A program made the position numbers and the translations under genes. A model generated the notes under the pieces. The model had not been told where the DNA came from. It searched no databases and worked only from the letters and a program-made list of their open reading frames with translations. Shown piece by piece: positions 50,873 through 59,047 of a stretch of DNA of 59,047 bases. Every line of letters begins with the position of its first letter. Positions within the stretch are counted from its first letter, which is position 1. Source of the stretch: an uncultured Legionella sp. (lineage in GTDB: Bacteria; Pseudomonadota; Gammaproteobacteria; Legionellales; Legionellaceae); assembly GCA_903877115.1 (NCBI GenBank), contig CAIRCS010000003.1, forward strand, positions 1 to 59,047. The letters run 5' to 3'.

Positions 50873-52482
50873 AGAATACAGCGATAACGCATGACCATGA
50901 TCATCATGACGATCACGGACCGATGCAAGGTAAAGGTGTCATAGGGTTTGCCAAGCGCTGGTTGTTCACAACCAACCATAAAGATATTGGCACACTGTAT
51001 TTGTGGTTAGCGATGATTAGTTTTTTTGTCGCGGGCAGTATGGCGTTGGTAATTCGGTTGGAGTTATTCCAACCTGGACATCGTTTTGTTGATCCGAATT
51101 TTTTCAATCAGATGACAACGTTACATGGATTAATCATGCTATTTGGTGTGGTCATGCCTGCCTTTACTGGGCTGGCTAATTGGCAAATACCGATGATGAT
51201 TGGTGCGCCAGACATGGCTCTGCCACGTTTGAATAATTGGAGCTTTTGGCTATTACCGTTTGCTTTTGCACTATTGGGTTCTACCTTGTTTCAACAAGGC
51301 GGAGGGCCTAATTTTGGTTGGACTTTCTATGCGCCTTTGTCCACTAAATTTGCACCGCCTAGTACAGATTTTATGATTTTCTCTATCCATATGATGGGAT
51401 TGTCTTCAATTATGGGCTCGATCAACATTATTTCAACCATCTTAAATATGCGCGCGCCTGGCATGACTATGATGAAACTGCCTTTGTTTGTATGGTCTTG
51501 GTTGATCACCGCTTTTCTATTGATTGCTATTATGCCGGTGTTAGCGGGTGCGGTCACGATGATGTTGGCGGATCGTCATTTTGGAACCAGTTTTTTTGAA
51601 GCCGCAGGTGGTGGTGACCCTGTGTTATTTCAACATATTTTTTGGTTCTTTGGTCATCCTGAAGTGTATGTTTTGGTATTACCCGCATTTGGGGTGGTTT
51701 CAGAAGTCATTCCTACGTTCAGCCGTAAACGCTTGTTTGGGTATGAGTCTATGGTATATGCCTTAGCCGGGATTGCCTTGGTGTCCTTTATTGTGTGGGC
51801 ACATCATATGTTCACCACGGGCATTCCTCTGGGTGCGGAATTGTTTTTTATGTATACGACCATGTTAGTAGCAGTGCCTACGGGTATTAAAGTATTTAAC
51901 TGGACGGCCACGATGTATAAAGGGTCTCTGACCTTTGAAACCCCGATGTTATTTGCATTAGGCTTTTTGTTTTTATTCACCTTTGGTGGCTTTACCGGCA
52001 TCATGCTGTCTTTGGTTCCGGCTGATTTTCAATACCAAGATACGTATTTTGTAGTCGGTCATTTTCATTATGTATTGGTACCGGGTGTGATATTTGCTCT
52101 GTTTTCAGCAATCTATTATTGGTTGCCAAAATGGACTGGACGTATGTATAACGAGACCATGGGTAAATGGCATTTTTGGTTATCGGTTATTTCAGTGAAT
52201 ATCACTTTTTTCCCCATGCATTTTTTAGGCTTGGCGGGTATGCCACGACGGATTCCTGATTATGCATTGCAGTTTACCAATTTTAATGTGGTCATCTCGA
52301 TTGGGGCCTTTATTTTTGGTTTGTCGCAATTGTTATTTTTAATCAATATTTATCGTACGATAAAGCGTCGAGCAGAGAAAAATGTGGACCAACGCGTTTG
52401 GGAAGGATCGCACGGTTTAGAGTGGACGTTGTCTTCTCCTCCTCCGTATCATAGTTTTTCTGAACCGCCTAAGATCACCTGA
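50869..52482 (+). CDS. ctaD: Cytochrome c oxidase subunit I
   Basis: The 537-residue protein has twelve membrane helices and a His-rich start. Landmark motifs are TTNHKDIGTLYLW, the haem a ligand in MTTLHGLIMLF, the CuB/Tyr block FGHPEVYVLVLPAFG, HHMFTTG and the haem ligands in VGHFHYVLVPG. It reduces oxygen to water and pumps protons. The start overlaps ctaC by four bases, and ctaG follows after 5 bases. Confidence 0.97.
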   Translation: MKNTAITHDHDHHDDHGPMQGKGVIGFAKRWLFTTNHKDIGTLYLWLAMISFFVAGSMALVIRLELFQPGHRFVDPNFFNQMTTLHGLIMLFGVVMPAFTGLANWQIPMMIGAPDMALPRLNNWSFWLLPFAFALLGSTLFQQGGGPNFGWTFYAPLSTKFAPPSTDFMIFSIHMMGLSSIMGSINIISTILNMRAPGMTMMKLPLFVWSWLITAFLLIAIMPVLAGAVTMMLADRHFGTSFFEAAGGGDPVLFQHIFWFFGHPEVYVLVLPAFGVVSEVIPTFSRKRLFGYESMVYALAGIALVSFIVWAHHMFTTGIPLGAELFFMYTTMLVAVPTGIKVFNWTATMYKGSLTFETPMLFALGFLFLFTFGGFTGIMLSLVPADFQYQDTYFVVGHFHYVLVPGVIFALFSAIYYWLPKWTGRMYNETMGKWHFWLSVISVNITFFPMHFLGLAGMPRRIPDYALQFTNFNVVISIGAFIFGLSQLLFLINIYRTIKRRAEKNVDQRVWEGSHGLEWTLSSPPPYHSFSEPPKIT

Positions 52483-52487
52483 GATTT

Positions 52488-53045
52488 ATGCTGATGCAGC
52501 GACCACGACGCCACACCAAATTAGTGGGAGGATTGATCATTGCGGGGGTGCTGATGTTTGCCTTTGGGTTTGCACTGGTGCCCATTTATAATAGTTTGTG
52601 CAAAGCTTTGAGTATCAATGGCAAAGTGGTTTTAGACAGTGAAGTTTACGACGAGAACGAAGCGCATGTCGTAACCGAGCGAAAAGTGCTTGTACAATTT
52701 GTAGCGACTAATACGGGCGGCGTACCTTGGGATTTTTATCCAAAAACCCAAGAGATCAGCATTCAGCCGGGAAAAGTTGCGCATTTGGCATTTTACGCCG
52801 AAAATAAGACCAATCGACGCATGACGATCCAAGCTATTCCTAGCGTAACGCCTGGCATAGCGGCTAAATATATTAAAAAAACGGAATGTTTTTGCTTTAC
52901 CCAGCAGACATTAAATGGGCATGAAGCGATGGACATGCCTTTATTATTTCATTTGGATCCCGATTTACCGGCATCCATCAAGACTATTACTTTGGCGTAC
53001 GCTCTGTTTGATGTTACAGATCGCGCTAACAAGCGAGGAGAGTAA
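52488..53045 (+). CDS. ctaG: Cytochrome c oxidase assembly protein CtaG/Cox11
   Basis: The 185-residue protein has one N-terminal membrane helix (GGLIIAGVLMFAFGFALVPIY) and a periplasmic beta domain with the copper-binding CFCF motif (KKTECFCFTQQ). It delivers copper to the CuB site of subunit I. It lies between ctaD and ctaE, the usual order. Confidence 0.95.
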   Translation: MLMQRPRRHTKLVGGLIIAGVLMFAFGFALVPIYNSLCKALSINGKVVLDSEVYDENEAHVVTERKVLVQFVATNTGGVPWDFYPKTQEISIQPGKVAHLAFYAENKTNRRMTIQAIPSVTPGIAAKYIKKTECFCFTQQTLNGHEAMDMPLLFHLDPDLPASIKTITLAYALFDVTDRANKRGE

Positions 53046-53047
53046 TT

Positions 53048-53917
53048 ATGAGTGCACACGGTGGATATTATGTCCCACAGCCCAGCCATTGGCCGTTAGT
53101 CGGTTCTGTGGGGTTGACGACGATTTTGGGAGGTGCTGCATCTTGGTTGCACCATGATTGGTATGGCTCGTATATATTTACTCTGGGATTTTGCGTTTTA
53201 ATTGGCATGATGTTTGGTTGGTTTGGCCAAGTTATCTATGAAAATAAAAAAGGTAGTTACAATCTCCAGGTGGATAAATCGTTTCGCTGGGGTATGTGCT
53301 GGTTTATTTTTTCGGAAGTTTGTTTTTTTGGTGGATTTTTCGGCGCGTTATTCATGTCACGGTATGTAACCATACCAGAGTTGGGCGGAGAGATTTACCC
53401 TGCTACACACCAAGCGTTGTGGCCGCAATTTAAAGCGAGCTGGCCGTTATTGACTAATCCAGATAACAGTACATTTATGGGCGCAGAAGAAGGCATGGGT
53501 GCTTGGGGCTTGGCTGCGATCAATACTTTTATCTTGTTGACTTCGGGGATTACCATTACTTGGGCGCATTGGGCCTTGAAATTGAATAAACGCACGCAAT
53601 TGAAAATTGGGTTGGCGTGTACCATTGCTTTAGGTTTGCTGTTCTTGGGATTACAGGTTAATGAGTATATAGAAGCGTATACTAAAATGAATCTGACCCT
53701 AGCTTCCGGTATTTATGGCACGACATTTTTCATGTTGACCGGATTCCACGGCTTACATGTGACGATTGGTACGATCATGCTGATTGTCATTTTATTACGG
53801 TGTAGGGCTGGCCATTTTACGCCAGAACGCCATTTTGCCTTTGAGGCGGTTGCTTGGTATTGGCATTTTGTGGATGTGGTCTGGTTGTTCTTGTTTATTT
53901 TTGTGTATTGGTTGTAG
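53048..53917 (+). CDS. ctaE: Cytochrome c oxidase subunit III
   Basis: The protein of 289 residues has seven membrane helices. Family blocks are RWGMCWFIFSEVCFFGGFFG, TFFMLTGFHGLHVTIGTIML and EAVAWYWHFVDVVWLFLFI. It stabilises the oxidase and its proton uptake. GAGGAGAG lies 5 bases upstream. The haem A synthesis and Surf1 genes that often follow are absent here; a palindromic repeat region follows instead. Confidence 0.97.
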   Translation: MSAHGGYYVPQPSHWPLVGSVGLTTILGGAASWLHHDWYGSYIFTLGFCVLIGMMFGWFGQVIYENKKGSYNLQVDKSFRWGMCWFIFSEVCFFGGFFGALFMSRYVTIPELGGEIYPATHQALWPQFKASWPLLTNPDNSTFMGAEEGMGAWGLAAINTFILLTSGITITWAHWALKLNKRTQLKIGLACTIALGLLFLGLQVNEYIEAYTKMNLTLASGIYGTTFFMLTGFHGLHVTIGTIMLIVILLRCRAGHFTPERHFAFEAVAWYWHFVDVVWLFLFIFVYWL

Positions 53918-53927
53918 AGATAACAGA

Positions 53928-54040
53928 CGAGCCCAGGGCTCGCATTTGCAAATGTAAAGTAGTTTGGGCCTTGGCCCACGCCACCGTTACCTCTGAATTG
54001 AAGCGCTACGCTTAGCTGTTGGGCCAAGGCCCAACCTACG
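53928..54040. repeat. Nested palindromes between ctaE and the permease gene
   Basis: CGAGCCCAGGGCTCG (53928-53942) is a 7-bp hairpin directly followed by the palindrome CATTTGCAAATG. Further on, GTAGTTTGGGCCTTGGCCCA (53959-53978) is inverted against a copy ending TTGGGCCAAGGCCCAACCTAC (54019-54039). The whole could fold as one branched hairpin, and the first stem may end the oxidase transcript. Confidence 0.7.
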
Positions 54041-54145
54041 TCTTGTAAATATGAGTTGATGCTGAGATAGTCATTTGTGTGGATATATTTTATCAATTAT
54101 GATACAATATTGCTCTTTAAACCGCGATAATCTAAGGGTTTTGCT

Positions 54146-55039
54146 ATGGCGATGATGATTATTATTTTCGGAATTTTGCTACTGACTTTATCAGTGACTG
54201 GTTATATGGTGTATCAATTACGCCAACAACCCCGTGCGCACGTCTCGCGTAAAGATACCATTCGTTTAGTAGGATCGGGGATTTTGGCTTTTATTTCCGA
54301 TACGTTGGGGATGGGTAGCTTCGCCGTGAATATTGCTTTGGCGAAAATATTAGGCACCTTTTCAGATGAAGAATTGCCCGCTATGAACAATGGTGCGCAA
54401 TTGATTCCCGGCGCCATTGAATCCTTATTTTTTATGCAATTTGTAGAAGTTGATTTGACGACCTTGGTAGTTCTGGTTTTAGGAACCTGTGTTGGTGGTC
54501 TGTTAGGCGGTGGGATTGTAGCGCGCATGGGCAAACAGACCGTACGTTTGGCCATGATGATTTGTTTTACGTTTATTATTTGTCTATTGGCCAGCAACCA
54601 ACTAGGTTTGTTGCCAGTTGGTGGTACTGCCATTGCCTTATATTCATGGAAATTGGTGATCGGTTTCTTTGGTGTCATGCTCTGTGGCGCGCTGACCTCG
54701 GTAGGGATTGGTTTGTTTGCCATGGTGCAAGCTGTTTTGTTCGTCTTAGGCGTATCACCTTTGGTGGCTTTCCCGATTATGATGACTGCTGGCGCAATGC
54801 AGCAACCTCTGACCACATTTATGTTCCTCCGTCATGCACGCAATATGCCAATTAAGCGTATTTTGTGGGTGAGTTTTGGGGGATGTATAGGGGTCGCGCT
54901 TACGTTGCCGGTGTTCCAGTATTTGACCGTGTCTTGGTTGCATGGCCTATTAGTTTTGATTTTATGTTTTAATCTGATTGCTATTTCGCGCACATATCTG
55001 CAAAATCGGTTGCAATTGCCTACTGCCGCAGAAGCGTAA
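54146..55039 (+). CDS. TauE/SafE-type membrane permease (TSUP family)
   Basis: The 297-residue protein has eight to nine membrane helices in two related halves. GSGILAFISDTLGMGSFAVN in the first half and LCGALTSVGIGLFAMVQAVL in the second are the repeated TSUP motif. The family moves sulfur-containing or organic anions across the inner membrane. The ribosome site AAGGG is about 8 bases upstream. It lies 3 bases before rlmL and may be co-transcribed. The substrate is unknown. Confidence 0.85.
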   Translation: MAMMIIIFGILLLTLSVTGYMVYQLRQQPRAHVSRKDTIRLVGSGILAFISDTLGMGSFAVNIALAKILGTFSDEELPAMNNGAQLIPGAIESLFFMQFVEVDLTTLVVLVLGTCVGGLLGGGIVARMGKQTVRLAMMICFTFIICLLASNQLGLLPVGGTAIALYSWKLVIGFFGVMLCGALTSVGIGLFAMVQAVLFVLGVSPLVAFPIMMTAGAMQQPLTTFMFLRHARNMPIKRILWVSFGGCIGVALTLPVFQYLTVSWLHGLLVLILCFNLIAISRTYLQNRLQLPTAAEA

Positions 55040-55042
55040 CGA

Positions 55043-57166
55043 ATGAATTATGCAATTTTGGTCACTTGCCCTAAGGGCTTAGAGTATTTGTTAGAAGAAG
55101 AACTTCAGCCCTGGGGACTGACTGACGTTAAAGTGAGTCCTCAGGGTGTTTCAGGAAGGGCATCACTCGAAACCATCTATATGATTAGCTTGTGGTCCAG
55201 GGTTGCTAATCGCGTATTACTCCATTTATTCACGGGTCCGGCTGCTGATGCGCAAGCATTGCATGCGACAGCCAGCCAATTTTCTTGGCAAACTATTTTT
55301 TCATCCCAATCCAGTGTCGCTATTCATTTTCAGGGTCACTCTGAGACTATTCGCAACTCTATGTTCGGTGCACAGGTCATCAAAGATGGCTTAGTGGATT
55401 ATTGCCGAGATCAGGGTTTGGATAGGCCGACGATTGATCGTGATACGGCAGATATCCGTCTGCGTGCTTATTTGAAGCGCGATACGATCTCGGTCTATCT
55501 GGATTTGGTTGGATACAGTTTGCATCAACGCGGCTATCGTTTGGCTGCCGGCGAGGCGCCATTGAAAGAAACGGTTGCAGCTGCCATATTACTGCGCGCC
55601 AAATGGCCAGCGCTGAGCCAACAAGGGTATGGTTTTCACGATCCGTGTTGTGGCTCTGGGACATTGGTCATTGAAGCTGCGATGATTGCGGCGCAGATGG
55701 CTCCTGGTTTATTGCGTGAGGATCAAGCGTTTGCCGCTTGGTCTGGGCATGATGCGGCCTTATGGGCTGATTGCCGCACTCGCGCAGCGCAACAGCAAAC
55801 AACGCATGCGGTTTGTCTATGGGGAACGGATAGTGATCCGCGCGCCATAGACAAAGCGCAAGAGAATGCGGAGCGGGCTGGCGTCATGGCGTTTACGCGG
55901 TGGGCGGCACAGGCTTTGGATCCAGAATGGGTATGCGCTACGCAGCCGCAAGGCTTGGTGGTATGTAATCCGCCGTATGGCGAACGCTTAGGTGAAGAAG
56001 ATGATTTGTTACCGCTCTATACCCAATTAGGCACGGTGTTACAACGTGGCTTTGCGAATTGGCAAGCTGCGGTATTGACGACGAGCCCGCGTTTGGCGAA
56101 AGCGATTGGTTTGCGTTCGCATAAGCAGTATCGATTTTACAATGGCCCTTTGGCCTGTCATTTGTATTGCATTGAATTGACCGTGAATAATCGGTTGCAA
56201 AGTGAAGCGCCTCCCAAACCTTTTTCAGAATCCGCGCAAATGTTTGCCAACCGCCTACGCAAAAATTACAAGCATTTGCGTTCTTGGGCGCAGCGCCAGA
56301 ATATTCAATGTTATCGGGTGTATGATGCCGATCTGCCGGAGTATGCCTATGCAGTCGATATTTATAAAGATCATGCCGTATTACAAGAATATGCTCCGCC
56401 CGCTACGGTTGATGCGGTCAAAGCGGAACAGCGCAGAGACGATGTATTGCGTGTGGTCCCTGAGGTCTTAGAACTGCCGGCAAAACAAATTGTAGTGAAA
56501 CAACGAAGTCGTCAACGCGGTACGGCGCAATATGAAAAATTGTCGGAACGGCGTCAATGGATGGTGGTTACGGAAGGTCGTGCGCAATTACGCGTGAATT
56601 TGCATGACTATCTGGATACCGGACTATTTTTAGATCATCGCTTGCTACGGTTGCGATTCGCGCAACTGCAGCCAGGGACCCGGTTTTTAAATTGCTTTTG
56701 CTACACGGCCTCTGCCAGCGTGCATGCAGCACTGGCGGGTGCAGTGACTACCAATGTGGATATGTCACAAACTTATTTAAATTGGGCAGAAGAGAATTTT
56801 CGCTTGAATCATCTTGCATTGGATAAGCATCAATTTGTGCATTACGATTGCGTAGAATGGTTGCAAGTGGCTCAGGACAAATTTGATGTCATTTTTTTAG
56901 ATCCACCAAGTTTTTCAAACTCTAAACGTATGCAAGATACTTTGGATATAGCGCGAGACCATGAAATCTTGATTCGTGCGTGTATGCGATTATTAGCCCC
57001 GCAAGGGGTCCTCTATTTTTCAACTAATTTTCGCCGTTTTCAATTAAGCCCGTCTATTATGGAAGAATATACGGTACGCGACATAAGTCTAGAAACGATT
57101 GATACCGACTTTAAGCGCAATGCGAAGATTCATCAATGTTTTAGGTTAACTAAGGGTAATGAATAA
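55043..57166 (+). CDS. rlmL: Bifunctional 23S rRNA methyltransferase RlmKL
   Basis: The 707-residue fusion has an N-terminal THUMP domain and RlmL part with the SAM and catalytic blocks FHDPCCGSGTLVIEAAMIA and VVCNPPYGERLGEE (N2 of G2445). From about residue 440 comes the RlmK part with FLDHRLLRLRF, FLNCFCYTASASVHAALAG and VIFLDPPSFSNSKRM (N7 of G2069). The full gammaproteobacterial fused form is present and intact. It modifies 23S rRNA during 50S assembly. Confidence 0.95.
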   Translation: MNYAILVTCPKGLEYLLEEELQPWGLTDVKVSPQGVSGRASLETIYMISLWSRVANRVLLHLFTGPAADAQALHATASQFSWQTIFSSQSSVAIHFQGHSETIRNSMFGAQVIKDGLVDYCRDQGLDRPTIDRDTADIRLRAYLKRDTISVYLDLVGYSLHQRGYRLAAGEAPLKETVAAAILLRAKWPALSQQGYGFHDPCCGSGTLVIEAAMIAAQMAPGLLREDQAFAAWSGHDAALWADCRTRAAQQQTTHAVCLWGTDSDPRAIDKAQENAERAGVMAFTRWAAQALDPEWVCATQPQGLVVCNPPYGERLGEEDDLLPLYTQLGTVLQRGFANWQAAVLTTSPRLAKAIGLRSHKQYRFYNGPLACHLYCIELTVNNRLQSEAPPKPFSESAQMFANRLRKNYKHLRSWAQRQNIQCYRVYDADLPEYAYAVDIYKDHAVLQEYAPPATVDAVKAEQRRDDVLRVVPEVLELPAKQIVVKQRSRQRGTAQYEKLSERRQWMVVTEGRAQLRVNLHDYLDTGLFLDHRLLRLRFAQLQPGTRFLNCFCYTASASVHAALAGAVTTNVDMSQTYLNWAEENFRLNHLALDKHQFVHYDCVEWLQVAQDKFDVIFLDPPSFSNSKRMQDTLDIARDHEILIRACMRLLAPQGVLYFSTNFRRFQLSPSIMEEYTVRDISLETIDTDFKRNAKIHQCFRLTKGNE

Positions 57167-57168
57167 AC

Positions 57169-57208
57169 CGTCGTTGCGAGCGGTAGCGAAGCAATCCAGT
57201 GACCTTAA
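57169..57208. repeat. Single copy of the CGTCGTTGCGA interspersed repeat
   Basis: It begins 3 bases after the rlmL stop, reads CGTCGTTGCGAGCGGTAGCG and continues through CAATCCAGTGACC, matching the copies at 30438-30571 and 33870-33948. Confidence 0.8.
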
Positions 57209-57259
57209 GTTCGAAGACATCATCCCCGTGAAGCTATAGTTTAAGTTGATTTTCCGAAC

Positions 57260-57287
57260 GGGTGGGCAAGCTGCGCTTTGCCCACCC
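57260..57287. terminator. Strong hairpin between convergent rlmL and TPR genes
   Basis: GGGTGGGCAA (57260-57269) and TTGCCCACCC (57278-57287) form a perfect 10-bp stem with an 8-base loop. It lies between two convergent genes and may end either transcript. There is no clean T tract; sequences of this look are also a common interspersed repeat. Confidence 0.55.
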
Positions 57288-57325
57288 TATTGGATATTAT
57301 TTGTTAAGACTACTGCCGCCTAATC

Positions 57326-58897
57326 CTAGCCTAGACTTTCTGAACCGTAACCGGTGGCCACAGTGGGTATTAAAGGGGTTTTAACGCCTTCTGGTAATCC
57401 GGAGTTAGTCTGAGGATTTGAAAAAAAACTCCAACTACTAGAAAAAAATCCCCAACAACATAAAGGGTCTTTTTTCTCACCTATGTTAGGAGAACTATTT
57501 AACGCAGCTGTATCTGCTTCGTGCCGCCTCATCACTTCCGGTACGACTATGTGCACACCTCCTGGTGTTGTGGTTTGGTTGGCTATGCTTAACAGTCCCT
57601 GCACAGTAGTTATTTCAGTCTGTAGGCTTAATGTTTGATATATTTCCAATGCTTCAGCCAAAGAATCTCTGGCTTTTTCCATAGCATTAGCGGCCAAATA
57701 GGTTCCCCCCATAAGGTGATGAGTGGCTGCAACAGTTTCGTTAGCAACGCCCAACTCTTCGTACAACTCTAATATTTGCTCAAAAGAAGCGATTGCATAG
57801 TCGAAACGGCCTTGTGCTTGATAGGCGAGACCAATGTGTTTTAGAAGTTCCTCAATTTTAGAATTATATTTAAGGTCATCATTGATTGTGAGATATTGAG
57901 TCAATGCGATATTCCAATGCTCCAATGCTTTGGTCTGGTTGAGGCGTGCATTTTCTGCTAGTCCTAGTGAGAATCGTACTTCGGTGACTGCAACGTGCTC
58001 ATTATCGTCACCAAAGGTTGTTAATGCTTCGGTGAAAGATGCAATGGCGCTTGAGGGATTATTTTGCATCAAATAAACTGTGCCCATATAGTAGTGAGTC
58101 AGTCCTATTTGATGCTGTTTTTCATCTAATTCACTATATTCAGTTAAGGCTCGTTGAAAAGACGCTAACGCCTCAGGATAATGTTCTTGCGCTTGTTGGA
58201 CCATTCCCAAATGATGCAACGCTTCGGCTAATTCATCGTTGTCTTCGCCATCAGAGGCAAATACAGTTAACGCTTCTTGCAAACAATGTTCTGCAAGCGC
58301 ATGTTGATTTTGAGCTAAATAGACAAGTCCCAAATGATAACGCATGCGAGCGACATATCCAGGGTTATTCAGGGTTTGGAATATAGTAAGCGCCTGGTCG
58401 AGTGCGGCGGTTGCTTTAGGGTAGCTTTGCTGGGCTGTATGCATCAAACCTAAGTAATAGTAGGCATCGGCTTGCTCTGGACTGTTTTCTGCCGCATCTT
58501 CTAAGGCTTCCTCTAATGAGCTTTCAGCGAATCGGAAATTACTTTGCGTAATATAAACCAAACCTAATTTATTGCGTACTTGAATCACTTCTTTTTCTGT
58601 GCCCTCCAATTTACAGTACATCGTGAGCGCTTCATTCAAATAGGATGCTGCTTGTGTATAATCGCCTGCAGCGCGAAATTGTTCGCCCAAGTCACTTAAG
58701 GTATGCGCAACTTTGTGGTCAACCACATTTTTGCCTTCAGCTTTACATTGTTGTTCTACGATCTCTAAGAATTTCGCTACAGATATTGTGGTGTGGTGAC
58801 TGGAGATTGAACGACCGTCAATTGATCCCAGGGAAGGTCTTTTTGGTGTGGGTCTTTCAGAATTTTGTTCGGATTTTTGGTCAAATTGTTGTTCCAT
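57326..58897 (-). CDS. Large TPR-repeat protein (kinesin-light-chain-like), unknown role
   Basis: The 523-residue protein has a polar start (1-40), then nine to ten tetratricopeptide repeats from about 65 to 430, for example DAYYYLGLMHTAQQSYPKAT and EALHHLGMVQQAQEHYPEAL, spaced about 40 residues apart as in kinesin-light-chain-type repeats. The tail contains a short aromatic/Cys stretch (LCCWGFFSSSWSFF). There is no signal peptide or obvious transmembrane domain. AGGAA lies about 6 bases before the ATG. Such repeats bind other proteins, and in Legionella and Coxiella many TPR or Sel1 proteins act in the host, but nothing here proves export. Confidence 0.8.
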   Translation of the reverse strand: MEQQFDQKSEQNSERPTPKRPSLGSIDGRSISSHHTTISVAKFLEIVEQQCKAEGKNVVDHKVAHTLSDLGEQFRAAGDYTQAASYLNEALTMYCKLEGTEKEVIQVRNKLGLVYITQSNFRFAESSLEEALEDAAENSPEQADAYYYLGLMHTAQQSYPKATAALDQALTIFQTLNNPGYVARMRYHLGLVYLAQNQHALAEHCLQEALTVFASDGEDNDELAEALHHLGMVQQAQEHYPEALASFQRALTEYSELDEKQHQIGLTHYYMGTVYLMQNNPSSAIASFTEALTTFGDDNEHVAVTEVRFSLGLAENARLNQTKALEHWNIALTQYLTINDDLKYNSKIEELLKHIGLAYQAQGRFDYAIASFEQILELYEELGVANETVAATHHLMGGTYLAANAMEKARDSLAEALEIYQTLSLQTEITTVQGLLSIANQTTTPGGVHIVVPEVMRRHEADTAALNSSPNIGEKKDPLCCWGFFSSSWSFFSNPQTNSGLPEGVKTPLIPTVATGYGSESLG

Positions 58898-59047
58898 TGG
58901 TTATTCCTTTGATGGTGATTTAGAAAGAATGGGATAGTTTACTACGTTCCGATTATAAGCTCAAAATTTTCACATAGATTTTTTAAAAAAACATGTTGCC
59001 AATTTACTGGCTTTATTTTTTATTGAAAAGACTCTATTACTTCTTCA

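Noticed and set aside
54214..54816. Long antisense frame opposite the TauE/SafE-type permease
   Set aside because: A mirror of the permease codon pattern; low-complexity Lys/Pro/Thr composition and no start signal.
1..59047. tRNA, rRNA or riboswitch genes
   Set aside because: I scanned for TTCGAATCC-type T-loops and conserved rRNA stretches and saw none. A covariance-model search would be needed to exclude small RNAs.

Overview
The window looks like chromosome of a gammaproteobacterium of the order Legionellales (Legionella/Coxiella/Berkiella-like). The base composition is moderately AT-rich, roughly 40-45% GC by eye. The housekeeping genes are gammaproteobacterial in type and arrangement: ygfB-pepP-ubiH-ubiI, ftsY-ftsE-ftsX, ubiE-ubiJ-ubiB-tatA-tatB, parC and rlmL. 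Around them sit genes of the kind found in host-associated bacteria: a patatin-like lipase, a C1 peptidase resembling Legionella Lpg2622, a calpain-like protease, TPR proteins and proteins with basic or Glu-rich tails. The taxonomic call is an inference from gene content, because no rRNA or tRNA gene was seen.

Positions 1-8430 are an accessory region. It opens with gene remnants (an NTF2-like fragment and an AAA/DUF4143 fragment) around a DarT-type DNA ADP-ribosyltransferase followed by a DarG-type macrodomain protein. The macrodomain protein has a short basic tail in place of the usual C-terminal domain. Next comes a Tn5053/Tn7-like transposon read leftward: serine resolvase, DDE transposase, AAA ATPase and a YhcG-type PDDEXK nuclease. 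It ends on the left in an array of about 20-bp repeats. A calpain-like cysteine protease gene follows the resolvase.

Positions 8431-29600 are mostly conserved chromosome. They hold a patatin-like lipase, glutathione S-transferase with a POT peptide transporter, parC, and a seven-gene membrane-lipid operon (DUF3833 lipoprotein, desaturase, SDR, FAD oxidoreductase, DUF1365, cyclopropane-fatty-acid synthase, DUF2878). These are followed by ygfB-pepP-ubiH-ubiI, a secreted C1 peptidase, rsmD facing the other way, and ftsYEX. The ftsY start region is broken by an A10 tract.

Positions 29600-44500 alternate small unknown genes and palindromic repeats with an MFS transporter, corA, the ubiquinone and Tat genes (including a 55-residue tatA), a second MFS transporter with a pteridine-reductase-like SDR, and a mazEF module. 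A patch of decay follows (truncated DUF389 gene, copA tail, broken beta-barrel gene) around an intact BON-MscS channel.

Positions 44826-59047 hold a secreted protein that resembles GH45 endoglucanases, a small secreted protein, a 119-bp MITE-like palindrome and a zinc alcohol dehydrogenase. Then come a tri-haem cytochrome c and the cytochrome c oxidase genes ctaC-ctaD-ctaG-ctaE, followed by a TauE/SafE-type permease, rlmL and a large TPR protein.

The parts most worth a second look are the calpain-like protease, the DarT/macrodomain pair with nuclear-signal-like tails, the nuclease-bearing transposon, the GH45-like protein and the ftsY frameshift.
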